DNA from: Ignelater luminosus
Taxonomy: Eukaryota > Arthropoda > Insecta > Coleoptera > Elateridae
Direction of reading: 5' to 3'
Assembly (NCBI GenBank): GCA_011009095.1
Contig: VTPC01090546.1
Coordinates: forward strand, 94,136-158,135
DNA length: 64,000 nucleotides
A model generated the notes under the pieces. That model made no database searches and was not told the DNA's origin. It saw only the letters and a program-made list of their open reading frames with translations. Positions 35,641 through 47,250 of the stretch are shown in pieces. The first letter of the stretch is position 1, and every line of letters starts with the position of its first letter. The position numbers and the translations under genes are program-made.

Positions 35641-35690
35641 TTTGTAGGAAGCTTCTATTTTCTATTAGTACGAAATAATGTTGTAGATTA
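35641..35690 (+). repeat. 50-bp dispersed repeat, copy 2
   Basis: Exact reverse complement of 21319-21368. It begins about 70 bp after the end of the hAT-A fragment. Confidence 0.85.
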
Positions 35691-37870
35691 CGCAGCCCTA
35701 CAAAAAAAATAAAGGTTTTGACTTGGGATCGTGACTATGGCAATCCGATGTATTTTTCGACGCTGACACCTAGTCAAATCTCAGAATAACAAATATACTC
35801 TCAAAATCTTGCGGTAGAGCAAAAAACACCGTCCAAAATAGGGTAAAATCACTCCTTATACATGCTGACAATTTTTATAAATATATAAAACATGAAACAA
35901 ACAGTTATTATTTAATCAGATATGGGAAATAATTAAAACCAACGTGCAGTGCCTACCTAGCCTAAAAAACATTTCCGCATAATATTCAATTTTCGTTTTT
36001 CTTTACAAACACCCTAAAGTTAAAATTTCATTTAAGATTTTTTTTATTAAGGTAAAAAAGAAAAACAATAAAATTAAAGTGCTTACCCTTTTTTTTATCT
36101 AACAACACACGCACCAAGCGACTAGACATTGAAATAAAAATTTCATGTTTGCTTTGCATTATCATAGAAGAATGGGAAAACATAATAACAGACTTTTTAC
36201 ATTTTTCCCCAGATTATCTACTAATGGTTTTTCAGCTGGTGTTAATTATAATTGCGTAAATGGATGAGTTTAATGCTGCATTCACAATTTTTGTTCCCTT
36301 TTATCTCGAAGAGTAATTATTGTCATAGGTCGAATTTCAACGTAACATTATTACATGGTTTGACAAGTCTGTTTGATAAATCTCCATTTCGCTCTGTTAT
36401 TTCGATTACACTTATGTAATAATTATAAAGCCCTACTATCAGTTTTCAATTTGTAGTTATTAGAGAGATGTAATACACACGGGAATCAATACTGCAGATT
36501 GTATATTTCCATAACATTTGAAAATGAGATTTACATTATCACGATAATTAGTTTTATTAGTTACTTCCAGTTTTAATAGTTTTATTTAAAAAATTTCACT
36601 TCGTTGTAGAAAAACTTCTATTTTTTTGTTGGTACATGACATTCTGTGTAAAATCGCATGATATTTACATATTTTATTTTGTTAGTAAATATTTATTGTT
36701 TCTTTTAAATTTGTTCGGCTGTATGCTTTTGACTGTAATTTCTAAAACTGTATTATTTTTTCCATTGCTTTCATTTCTGTACGCAGCTTTTATGATCGTT
36801 TTATTATTGACCGTTATTAATTCTGTTTTCTAAAGTAATATTTTGAATAAAAACTACCTCATTCTGTTTTATGTATGTCTTTTTTCAGTATTGAATTAAT
36901 TATTTATTTTCACGTTTTCGCTTGCTCACTAAAAAATTATTTATATACATACGTAAACATTTTGCTTTAGATTTAATACATAAATTAATACTCTTATTCC
37001 AGAAATTCAGTTAATAAAAATTATTCGAGTCCCTTCTTGTCCGAATTCAACCCTTAGATTTTCTTGTGTTAATTGATTTGTTATTTAGCGTTTTTGTTTT
37101 ATGGCATTCTATCACATTACCGCTGTCCCTCATTACATAAGCAACACAACTAAGAAAAGATCTTAGATTTCTTGCTCTATTGTGCAATGTTTTTCTTTTA
37201 AATTTAAATTAAAATCGAGCAGTTGAATTGGAAAGATTTCATCTATGATATTAATAGGAAACTATTTGATATTATTCTATGCAGATTTGTATATGGTTCT
37301 CTCTAGTCTGATAATTTTTACACCTAATCTGTTAAGACAGTAAAGACGTTTTTATTTATACGTACGTCAGAAGTTTCGGAATTATTGGTACTGCAAGTAC
37401 GTACAATATTAAGATTAACAGATCAGACCTTCTGCACTCCTATCTAAACAGGCTTGAAATTTGTTGTTGACAACTCGATGTTTCCTTGTCTATTAGGTAG
37501 AGTTTAGGAAGTAAATTAGAGTTTGGATAGAAAACGTTGTGTTTTCGAGTGACCCTCAAAGCAAATCATGCTGATGATAATAAATTTGAATTTTGAATAT
37601 ATCTGTTATTTAGATTAACTCATATCTTCACTGCTATTGGATCTTGAATTATGATGCGCTTTAGGAGGTAATATCTATGATCAGATAGAAAAAGTAAGGT
37701 TGGTTTTAGAGTATAGCTGTATAGATCAAAAGAAATATTAAAAACATATTAAAAAATATACACAAGTTTAAAAAAGAACTTATTCATGCAGAAGAATCTA
37801 AGTTTAGAATAATAATGAAGGCATGCACAAGTAAAATTCGCTTTTGTTTAGATAGGGCGAAGTCGCATAT
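35691..37870. other. No gene recognised
   Basis: Very AT-rich sequence with runs of T. One plus frame (36636-36833) is hydrophobic, as AT-rich DNA often gives by chance. No terminal repeats are seen. Confidence 0.45.
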
Positions 37871-37889
37871 ATTAACATACATGATGGGA

Positions 37890-38275
37890 GACACCTTTAG
37901 AAAAGTGCAAAAAGTGTAAAGATAGTTTCTATAAAGAGCATCCACAAGTATACAGGAGAAGAACCTAGTAAAAAGGAAAACTCTTTAATTGATTATTTTT
38001 TAATAAAGAAGAGATAATGAAAATGGTATAAGATGTAAAAGTTTCAAAAAAAGCGGAAATAGAAGTGACCACTATTTGGTTAAATTGTACCTGATAAGAA
38101 AGATAAGAGAGAAAACAGAAAGAAGAAGACAAAACATAGAGTTGAAAATAAAAAGTTATAAACTAAAATATCAAGAGGTATATCAAGAGATATAAAACAA
38201 AAAACCAGGAACCAGACGGAAGTGGAATAGAAGAGTAATGCAATGAAGCCTATTAGATGCAGCAAGCGAGTGCAT
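37890..38275 (+). pseudogene. LINE endonuclease fragment
   Basis: The plus strand reads GEEPSKKENSLIDYFLI (about 37968-38015), then, in another frame, RSDHYLVKLYLIRKIRE (about 38060-38110), then ELKIKSYKLKYQ and a basic tail. ID-x-I-L-I followed by SDH-LV is the end of the AP-like endonuclease domain of LINEs, followed by the linker before reverse transcriptase. The piece is short, shifts frame at least twice and stops just before hAT-A copy 3. The clade is not assigned. Confidence 0.55.
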
Positions 38276-38299
38276 CAATAAATAACAATAATATATAAA

Positions 38300-40692
38300 T
38301 AGAGTGCGGATTTTTAAGCATACAAAAACAATAAAATAGTTCTTAAAAAAGCGTAAAAATTCAAGGAAAAAAGCTTAAAAAATAGCACAAAAATTAAAAA
38401 TAAGTTTAAAATATGCAGGAAAAAAATTAAACTTCCAGGTTATTACACAAAGTATTTATTATAAAAAAAACAAAAAATGAATTGTTATTAGAAACTTTGA
38501 ACTCTAAAATACTTAATTATTATCCACTTTTCTAAATTCTCCATAGGGAAATTTCTTCTTTTATCAGTTAGGGTGTCTTTGTAAAGAGAAAATAGTCTTT
38601 TAATGTCAACACTAGTAATCGGTGCATATTTAAATTTTGCAAGTAACGATGGTTCCAAGTCGAAGTTATTGACTATTTTGCCTGATAAAATACTTGCAAT
38701 GGTCTTTAATCTTGCTAAATCTTCCTTTTTAGCCATCACGTTCTCAAATTTGGCAAATATTGTTTTTCCTACATCACCACGCACTTTTCCCAATTTTATT
38801 TTAAACTCTTGTACAATCTGAATTGCTTCTGTTAGCTCACTTTCTTGTGTTTCAAGTTTGGTGATAGTTTCACTGATGAACTCGTAATTTGCTTTGATGA
38901 ATGCAAGGTTTTGTTGTAGTTCCGGATTTTTTAAAATATTTTGGCAGTCGTTAACTGATTGGGATGCATCTTCCGAAAATTCTAACAAAATTTCTTTGAA
39001 GCTGGTGAAGTTAACTGCGTAATACACAGCCGCATCCAACCATGTTCCCCATCTAGTATTGACTGGTTGTGGTGGAAGAGGAATATTAGACAGTTTTTCT
39101 TTAAATTGTTGTACCCTCAATGGCGCTTTTAAAAAACACTTTTTGACATTTTTAATTAACTCGTTAACTAGAGAAAATTCAGACCTCACAGTTTCTGCTA
39201 CTCGGTTTAATCCGTGAGCTACGCAAGTAGTGTGTGTGAGATTACTATACAAAACTTTTAAATTAATACCTGCTTTTAGCATATATGCAACCGCATCCGT
39301 CACCATTGACAGAATTTTTTCAGTTGGGACTGCATCAGGAAGAAAAACGTTTGCGAGTCCCTCGTTAATAAATCTTGTTATGGTGCTGCTGTAGGTTTTA
39401 TCTAGTTCTTTCAAATATCTTTAAAATGGCTTGGTTGGAGTAGCTTCATGTAATATACCGATAATGAGACCAGCCACATACCTACCCCACTCATCGGTGG
39501 TTTCATCGACAAAAAACCAGATAGAATGGTCTGCAATTATATTTTTAATTTCATGAAGGACTGTTTTATAAACTGTATCTAAATAGTTTTTTCGTAGAGT
39601 GCTTTCGGACGGTATCGATCTCTTACAATATGTTTCTAAGAATTTTCGAAATGCAGAATTGTCTAATTTTCTGAAAGGAATATTTGCCGATATCAGAGTA
39701 TTGCATAAATCAAAATAAAAAGTTCTTTCTTCAGATCGAGTAGAAGATCCAGAGGCAACTACTTCTGAAATAGTTTGTTGTTTCAGCTTATTTTCATTTT
39801 GCGCTCTTCCTACATTTTCCCTGTGAATAGCGGTCTTCGTATGTTGTATTACATTATACTTTTTGTTGTACTGGATCTATTAAAACGAGCATTAAAGAAT
39901 ATTATATTTAAAATATAATCTACTTCTTACCGTTTTAACACAGACTCTGCAAAATAGTCTACTACCGTCCAGCCTTATTTCTGGTATATTTTTAATCTAC
40001 TCTTCTACAATCGTTTTAACTTTTGGCATTGTAACACAGCCTTATTTTATTAAAAACAGAAGACAACACAAAAGATTAAGTTATAATAAAATGAAACGAA
40101 ACTTTTTCAATCTACCAGCAACATTACATACACGCACGATACCAACACTTTAAGTAACCCAGTAAAACTGAAGCATTTGTCAAATAAATCTTAAAACCTA
40201 TAAGAACTAACTGTTTTCACAGCTTATCCTAGGGACAAAGAACTGCCGGGACAATGTGTAACGGCCCCGACAGGCTCCGGAACGGTGAGCGTCCAGATGG
40301 TATTCAATATATAACGGTAAATAATGATATTTTAAGAAATCCTTGAAAATATTGTCACGAAATTTACCGTAAAAACAAAATGTTTAAAAAAATAATGTAG
40401 ACAATTGCTGCTAGAGAAAGAATTTATAGAAAGTATATTGAAGAAACAGAAAATAAATATGCTGTAGACAAGAAAAGTATAAGGATATTATGATTTTTTT
40501 TCTTGAGACTGACAAAAATGCACAAAATAAGCATTATTCTAAAAAATAGCAAAAAGTTCCAAAAAAAGCAAAAAAAGCATAATAAAAATTAGTTAAATGA
40601 TTCCTTTAATTGCGATTCGCGCTTATTTCTATGTCTTTTTGTACTACTATTAATATCTAAAAAAAGCATTATTCCTATAAATCCGCACTCTA
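38300..40692 (-). mobile_element. hAT-A copy 3, both ends, no target duplication
   Basis: This 2393-bp element is close in sequence and length to copy 1, inverted, with TAGAGTGCGGATTT at 38300-38313 and its complement at 40679-40692. The outside 8-mers, TATATAAA on the left and AACATGAC on the right, do not match. The right flank is a gene fragment, the left a LINE fragment, so one flank has probably been lost or exchanged since insertion. Confidence 0.93.
38488..40029 (-). pseudogene. hAT-A transposase, two exons, best-preserved copy
   Basis: Exon 1 (40029-39931) is 33 codons, starts MPKVKTIVEE and ends CRVCVKT just before the donor GTAAGA. The intron (39930-39877) is 54 bp and ends in AATAG. 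Exon 2 (39876-38488) completes a BED-type finger, Cys-x2-Cys then NVIQHTKTAIH (His-x5-His), and runs through FVDETTDE (Asp), MVTDAVAYM (Asp) and VDIKRLFSLYKDTLTD, where the usual Glu of the catalytic triad is Lys. Stops lie at 39997-39999 in exon 1 and near 39421 in exon 2. The whole is about 495 codons. It shows the intron and zinc finger more clearly than copy 1, but it cannot be active. Confidence 0.9.
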
Positions 40693-41150
40693 AACATGAC
40701 CAATAGGTCAGTGTCATCACCTACTACTCTCACCTCCAATCCTTTTTGAGCCTCTGTGATTGCTGTTTGAACAATCAGAGTGTCTGCGTCTCCAGGGTCT
40801 TGAAGCACCTTACATTTTTTTTCCTTCGAGTGAACTGTCAGGAGGGATATTAGCTGTTCCTTATTTTTTGGGTTTGCAAGGAACTCACTCTGCCCAAAGA
40901 AAATGCATATGATCTTTTTTGTGGAAAATTTTACGTTCTTTAATTGTTTATAGAGCTCTAGATTGAATAGTTTCCGTGATATTTGCAAAATACGAAGAAA
41001 ATACGCCTTCCGAACCCCTTCTCCTAATTGTTTACTTTTGGAAATAAATGAAATTATTTGGTTTATCCTTGAATAACGAATCTTGTAAGTTATTGATTTC
41101 AAACTATAAGATATTCTTGAAATATTCAAAACAATACAGTTGTACGACAA
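40693..41150 (-). pseudogene. Fragment of an uncharacterised PIN-like protein family
   Basis: The frame reads FGQSEFLANPKNKEQLISLL, then CKVLQDPGDADTLIVQTA and VRVVGDDTDLLVMF. GDADTLIV and VVGDDTDLLV mark a repeated family of uncharacterised proteins in insects and other animals; the paired acidic motifs recall PIN-like nucleases, but I know of no tested function. The reading frame stays open from about 41150 to the hAT-A end at 40692, which truncates it right after DDTDLLVM. Its upstream side abuts the palindromic MITE. It is a fragment, not a gene. Confidence 0.55.
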
Positions 41151-41151
41151 C

Positions 41152-41401
41152 TTAGACCTGTATGACACTATGAAGAATTTTATAAAAATTTAGAAAGAAA
41201 TTTTTGCCAAATTTCTGTACAAAATTTTTGGTATACCGTTATTATTTCTACATTTTAGAACATGTTCTAAAAATTTTTTGCTCAATAAAATTTCTGCAAA
41301 AATTTTTACGCAAACTCCGTTTGCAACGATCAAAAATTTTTTAAAAAGTAATTTCTATGAAATTTATCCGAGAATTTTTCATGGCGTCAAACAAGTCTTA
41401 A
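41152..41401. mobile_element. Palindromic MITE, copy A
   Basis: About 250 bp with inverted ends (TTAGACCTGTATGACACTAT against TTAAGACTTGTTTGACGCCA) and the perfect 20-bp palindrome TTTTAGAACATGTTCTAAAA at 41253-41272. It has no coding capacity. The P element inserted into its right end, so the P target duplication GTCTTAAA includes the MITE terminus. It lacks about 170 bp present in copy B. Confidence 0.75.
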
Positions 41402-41402
41402 A

Positions 41403-44400
41403 CATATATGTATAAACTGGTATATGCTGAATGGCCTATCTCCGCTATAAGTGGGAAATGTAGCCTGCATCTAAAGGACAGAAACAGTATATCTCATATC
41501 TCTGTTTCTAGGAGACGCCAGCTACTTACGACGCATGCGCGAGAAACGCGCCAAATTACAGTAAATTCAAGTCAAAATAAACGTTTCATCCATCTACAAA
41601 AATTAGTTTATATTTTATATAATTGTGGAGCTTTAGAATGGTTGTATAGATTACTCTTGCTGTGCAAAATTAAAAAATTTGTTTAATAATATGACATTGC
41701 AATCAATATGGAAGATTATAATCCTCATTTTTGGTAACAATATAATTTGACAGTTAATTAAATTCCTTGAATTGCAATTTACTGTTATCCTTTTCTCGTC
41801 TGGCTTTTTTTAAATTTTAGTACATTGTACCAATTACTTTTCTAATCAAGAATTAAAAGCAGAGATACAGACTTCCTTGCTTATTTATTTGGTGTGTTAA
41901 CTTTGCCTAGAAATTTCAATATTCATATACAACAAAGAGCACAACTTCAAAATGTTTATTAAAAGTATTTTATAAATACAATCTTAATATCTTATAAAAT
42001 AATACTTACAAATAAACTATAAAAAAACAATTTATTACCTACAAATAGCTTTAAAATTAAATTAATTGTGAAACTGAATGTTATATATATCTAGTTTGAA
42101 TTTGTATACAATACAAATTCTAACTATGATAAAAATGAATTAATTTAGTGTATTTATGGCGTAAATATTCACTCTTTTCATTACTGATCTTTGCCTCATA
42201 ATGTAGTCTTATTTCAACATATATGTTTATAACAGCTTTTATCAGCTGTACTCGATGATTGTCCAAAATGTCTTGACTTTTGATGTGATCAATTAGAACA
42301 TCACTGTCAAACACATTTGTTCCAACTACAGCAAAAGCTTCAGATTTTATCAATTGCGGTGTTTTATTGAGAAATATATGATGTAAATGTTGTCGAATAA
42401 TCTTCTCAGTAAACTGACAAATTTTTTTTACATCATTTGAGGGAAAAATATACGGTCCCCGGTTTTTTAATTCAATTAATTGCGTATTGTGATCTACTAT
42501 ACCAATTAATTGATTAAGGCAGATAGTACAAAATAATTTTTTTTTTAATTTATGTACTATAAAACCTGCAATATAATTTACAACATTTAGTACATATGGT
42601 GTTAATGTCCAAGAGGTTTTTAAGTAATCATGTTCACTTAATATTTCCTTGCAGACATTTTCTGTATCTACAAGTAAATCTTTAATATTTTTCTTTCTTG
42701 AAGTGACACATAAAATATTTAATCCATCTGTTAAGCAATTTGAGAAACTTGAAGATGAAATTTCGTTTTTTAAAAGTGTTCTTTTAAAAGCACTCTCAAA
42801 CTGTTTAGCATTTGGATTGTTATTAAATCCACCATGACTTCTTATCACACTAAAAAACTAAATTAGTAGGAGCACCATCAAATACGATAGATACAGCCTT
42901 GGCACCTGTATCATTTATTAATTCCAAGCATTTTGATAATAAATTAGCTCGTTCTTCTCCTGTCAAACTTTTTATTAAGAAATATGCAATTGGAACTTTG
43001 AAAGATCCATTAATTGCAACAGCCATAAAAACTAAAGCATGCGTTGCTTTGGGCAAATTGTCATTATCACTTTCAAATGACATATGCGATCCTAAATCTA
43101 CTCCCCCATAAAATCTATTACTGCCATAAATAATCTGGGAACGTATAGCTATTTCATCTATGACAATGTTCAGCAACACTTTTTTCTTTTTGTTTTCGTT
43201 GGCAATTGCATCCAGGGCTTGTTTTTGAAAGCCTGGTTTGCAATTAATATTACTGTACCAATTCTTAATCGTGCTACTGTGAGGCAATAAATTCCTCCAT
43301 TTATGTCGAATATAATTATATGCCCTAGGTGAATAATATTGTAAAGTTAGTGCAAATTGTCGGAGTTCAGAGGAATACTGTTGCTTTTTATTGCGCAGAT
43401 TTCTTTTAATAATTTCTTGCACATGTTCAGGTACAGAAGCCTAAAATATTTTCCAAATGTAAAATTTAATGCTAGTCAGAAATTAAATTATTTAGATTTA
43501 CCATTAGTGTGTCTACTGCTTCATCACTTAAAAGGTTTTTTCTTTAAGCTAACAACTAGATCTTTTAAACATCTAATTTTCAAAGTAAGTCTTCGTCTTT
43601 GTTGTTGTAAAGACTTAATTTTCTTGCGTTGCTTTGTAATAGTTGCTTGTGCCATTTGTAAACTTCTTTTTGCCTTTCTTGAAGTAGTCACATCCAAATC
43701 TGATAGATCACCCACATACCATGGAGTTAACACATGCTTTCTCTTGGTTGGAGTGCGTTGTACTTCTATAAAGATAATTTGTGAATAAAATTTACAAATC
43801 TAATTCATAATTTATTTAATTTTTAAGATTTCTGCGGATTGTCCTTTAAAATACATACCAGTTTCTAAAATCATCTCCTGCTCATTATTAGACATAATTT
43901 CTTCATTAGTACATGTTGATGGATGAACTACATTACTACATATTTTCATTTCATGAGCGGTAGAAGTTGAAGGCATGTTTAATTCTTTAGAAAATTCACT
44001 AACAGGTTTAGCAACAGTAACATTGCATTCAATTACTGATGGAGAAGGAACAGCATTAGTTTTTAATCTAATTATGCCTCCAAATCTTCTTGCATTCAAG
44101 TCCACAAAATCATCTTCCTTAAAATGTTTGGAGCATATTTTTAAGGAATTTACGTTATCCTCAGGTGTTAAATTGCAAGCTTGTAGCCATAACGACCGTA
44201 ACGATTCGCTTTTAGGGAACCTACAATTAACAATTATGATCGTACCCTTTTTTATTATAATTATAAAAATCAAGTACTTACTTGTGGTAACTTTGACTCG
44301 TTTTAGAGTTGCAAAGGAAACAAATTCTTTTTTCTCCTTTATTCATTTTTCTAATAAAAATTAGATTAGGTATAGATATTTTAATGCCAGTAACTAGATT

Positions 44401-44701
44401 TTTTTAAAACACGTGTTTCTGTTTGAGGTTAAACAAAGTTAAACCGCGCCAGCATATAACAACAAATCGCTCGTAAAACGCGCTGAAACGTGTTCCGCTT
44501 AGAAGACTAACGCTTTCTCTGTCTTTCTCTCCGTTTCAACAAAGATAAGACATAACTGGTTGGCGTAATCTAAGTCCAGCCACATAGACATGCGTTAAGC
44601 AAACCTTGAATCTCCAAAAGACAACTATATATTTCTGTCTCTTAGATGTTGGCATCCAGTTGGCAAGTTGTGTTCACCATATGCAAGTTTATACATATAT
44701 G
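41403..44701 (-). mobile_element. P element, internally deleted, perfect 8-bp duplication
   Basis: This 3299-bp element is flanked by GTCTTAAA at 41395-41402 and 44702-44709, identical on both sides, the duplication length of P elements. The ends begin CATATATGTATAAACT on both strands and match over about 28 bp with three differences, starting CA as P ends do. A shared GACAGAAA motif sits further in on each side, a possible subterminal transposase site. The minus-strand gene keeps its N- and C-terminal parts. About 0.7 kb downstream of it is non-coding. Confidence 0.93.
42120..44346 (-). pseudogene. P-element transposase with THAP domain, centre deleted
   Basis: Exon 1 (44346-44282): MNKGEKRICFLCNSKTSQ, the Cys pair of the C2CH THAP finger. 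Intron 44281-44221 (61 bp, GTAAGT to TTGTAG). Exon 2 (44220-43859): ICSKHFKEDDF and AVPSPSVIE complete THAP. Intron 43858-43766 (93 bp, GTATGT to TATAG). Exon 3 (43765-43502): a basic coiled coil (KQRKKIKSLQQQRRRLTLK). Intron 43501-43441 (61 bp). Exon 4 opens VPEHVQEIIKRN and has NIVIDEIAIRS and VFDGAPTN, the first two catalytic Asp. At about 42850-42862 the text jumps from FDGAPTNLV to FFSVIRSHGGFNNNPN, near the C-terminus, so the GTP-binding insertion and following core are missing. One frameshift lies in the A run at about 43535-43541. The remaining C-terminal frame runs to 42120. Confidence 0.9.
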
Positions 44702-44709
44702 GTCTTAAA

Positions 44710-46731
44710 CCTTGAAACCTTCAACTTCAACAAGTAGTGCCATATTTTCTTGTAAAACATTTAGTAAACTCACTAGGTAACTAGTTATGTAGGATGAAGA
44801 TGAGAATAGGACGCAAGACAACACAAAAGATATTTTAAGAATAGTAGAACTGCTACTACTGGAAGCCGTTTTTGTATAACCCAGTACAACAAACTAAACA
44901 GATTTATTGTTACGCATAACAAATCGTGATATTTCACTATAATTTATTATTTAATATTCGTGCGTATTATATATTATGATTTATTCATCTTTATAAAATA
45001 TATCATTTCTCAAAGAAAAGAAAAAGAAAAATTGTATGATACTTAGAAACTTCTATCTACACAAAATGCAATTTAGAGAAACCTTTTGGTTAAAGAAGAT
45101 ATCAAACGACATTATCACCTTTAGAAACATCATTTATACCCCCCTTTTAATGAGAATTTTACGTTTCAAATACCCCTCATTATCCCCTTGACGATCAATT
45201 ATCAAAACTTGAAGCCCGGACCCGTAACGTATATCCTCAGAATAATTTTCCAGCTTTAATTTTCACGTATCTATCCATGCATACCGTCCTTCGTTAACGA
45301 TAGTAAAATAATGAAACCCTTTCAAGTTATAAAATAAAGCTTGACAGTAATATAGTACTTGGCAACGTTTTAGTTCAGGATTCCGATAACGAGCATATTG
45401 AATAGAATAGAACATGCTTTATTACATTGAAATATCCACTACTATGACAGTAAACCATTGTATTAGTGAAGGATCTTGCAGTACATTCCCTACTCGGGGA
45501 ATATTGGAGGATTTATAATATACGAGCAACGAGTTGAACTTTGAATCGATGACACTGTAAAAATGTCAAGATTGAATTTAAAATAATTCATACTGACAGG
45601 AATTCGAATTTGTCGTTTAATGTTTAATCGTTTTTAATTTAACGTGTTAACGCGTTAAACTTCAAAACGCAACACAGCATCAAACTTTATTGCACACTAA
45701 ATTAAATTCTAATTTCAAACACCCACAACCACAATATTTCCTAATAATTCGACAACTTGCGGTTGCTTTAACTTTAAGTTAACGCTCATTTGCAAAAGTC
45801 TTTGATCTCCCGCTAGTCGTGAAAGTTCCCGTTTACTCCCAAAATACTAGACCTGAATACTAGTAGCTTGCTTGCTCTGTATACTGCCGTATTTCATAAA
45901 GGCTAAATGTTAGCACACGGCTTGCTTCCCATCTATATATAGAAATAGATGCAATTTTGTTGTCGCTTCATCCAATTTAGCTTCATTTAATGTTAACGTC
46001 ATTGAGCTCTCTGCTGAACAGTATGGATATTGAATTTAATGCAAGATTTCAGGAGACTAATAATTAACGAGGAAATGTCTGGGTTAGTTTAGGACAAACC
46101 TATCGTGGGAATTTCCAATATTTTATTATACTAGACATGCTTTTAACTTTTAATTAAAATTGGACAACAGAACTTTGTAAACTTTAAATAGTAAGTCTTT
46201 CATTACTTATTAATAAAAGAGAAGTTAAATTAATTATATAATCCTATGGTTAAACATTATTCTAACGTTACGCACGTGATTGAAAGCAGCTTGTTAGATT
46301 TATCAGTTAAATAGGGTAGAATAATTAGAAATGCAGCTAATTAATCTTGTGGAAAAACTGAACTACGTATAGCTTGGAAATAGTTCTAGAGCAGATAATT
46401 AAAAATTTCTACTCCTATTATTTTGATATTCTTTTTTCTACATTCATTGCTGATTGCAACAATCTAGCATCATCTGGATCTACACTTAACAACTTTGAAG
46501 TTATTCAATGATTTGTTGTGAAATGCTATAAAACTGCTCCACCGGTTCTGGTATAATTAAAGAACTTCGTAATTTTAAAACTTTAATGGGGTTAATTAAA
46601 TTTTTCGTAGAAATGACTACTGCAATTTTGCCATTCACCTTCTTTTTACACTGCGATCGAAGAACGCAGAATTTAATTTTCCTGATATATTAGGTGGAAC
46701 AGGTAAAACAAGCAGTATAATCTGATAGTTG
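44710..46731. other. No gene recognised
   Basis: AT-rich. At 44815-44880, ACAACACAAAAGAT and TAACCCAGTA occur in the same order as near 40055-40170 in hAT-A copy 3, so it may hold a very diverged subterminal piece of a related hAT. Nothing else is seen. Confidence 0.4.
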
Positions 46732-47143
46732 TAAGACCTGTATGACAGTATGAAGAATTTCATAAAAATTTAGAAAAAGATATTTGCCAAATTTCTGTAC
46801 AAAATGTTTGGTATATTGTTGCAGCCGGCTCTGTATGCAACTTGTACAAAATTTTCTATAAAATTCTCGACGTGAGCACGCGCGTTTTAGGCATTTTTAT
46901 ACAGCTGTTTTGTTTAACCTTTTCTTCATCTTGTCTCAGCTGATTTCGATGTGCGCATGAGTTGCATGCGCAGTTTCTCGCACAAAATTTCTACATTTTA
47001 GAACATGTTCTAAAAATTTTTTGCTCAATGAAATTTCCACAAAAATTTCTATGCAAACTCCGTTTGAAACGATCAAAAATTTTTAAAAAGTAATTTCTAT
47101 GAAATTTATCAGAGAATTTCTCATAGTGCCAAACAGGTCTAAG
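46732..47143. mobile_element. Palindromic MITE, copy B (long form)
   Basis: It shares ends (TAAGACCTGTATGACAGTAT and, on the other strand, TTAGACCTGTTTGGCACTAT) and the 20-bp palindrome (46996-47015) with copy A, plus about 170 extra bp at 46815-46985 that are GC-richer. The extra part is probably original sequence lost from copy A, or a later insertion; two copies cannot decide. Confidence 0.75.
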
Positions 47144-47250
47144 AGTTAAGCAAGAAATAATAAATACGTTTTTGTATGTAGTTCATATGCTGCCTGTACC
47201 CAATTGTAAGAAACAAATTTGCAAAGATATTCATGATACATTAGGACATA

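Noticed and set aside
36636-36833. Hydrophobic 65-codon frame as a membrane protein
   Set aside because: T-rich DNA gives Phe/Leu/Ile-rich frames by chance; there is no supporting context.
38603-38821. Plus-strand frame within hAT-A copy 3 that repeats in copies 1 and 2
   Set aside because: Its recurrence only reflects conservation of the transposase on the other strand.
41151-41168. Met codon at 41168 as the start of the PIN-like protein
   Set aside because: That Met lies in the neighbouring MITE terminus, so it is not the original start.
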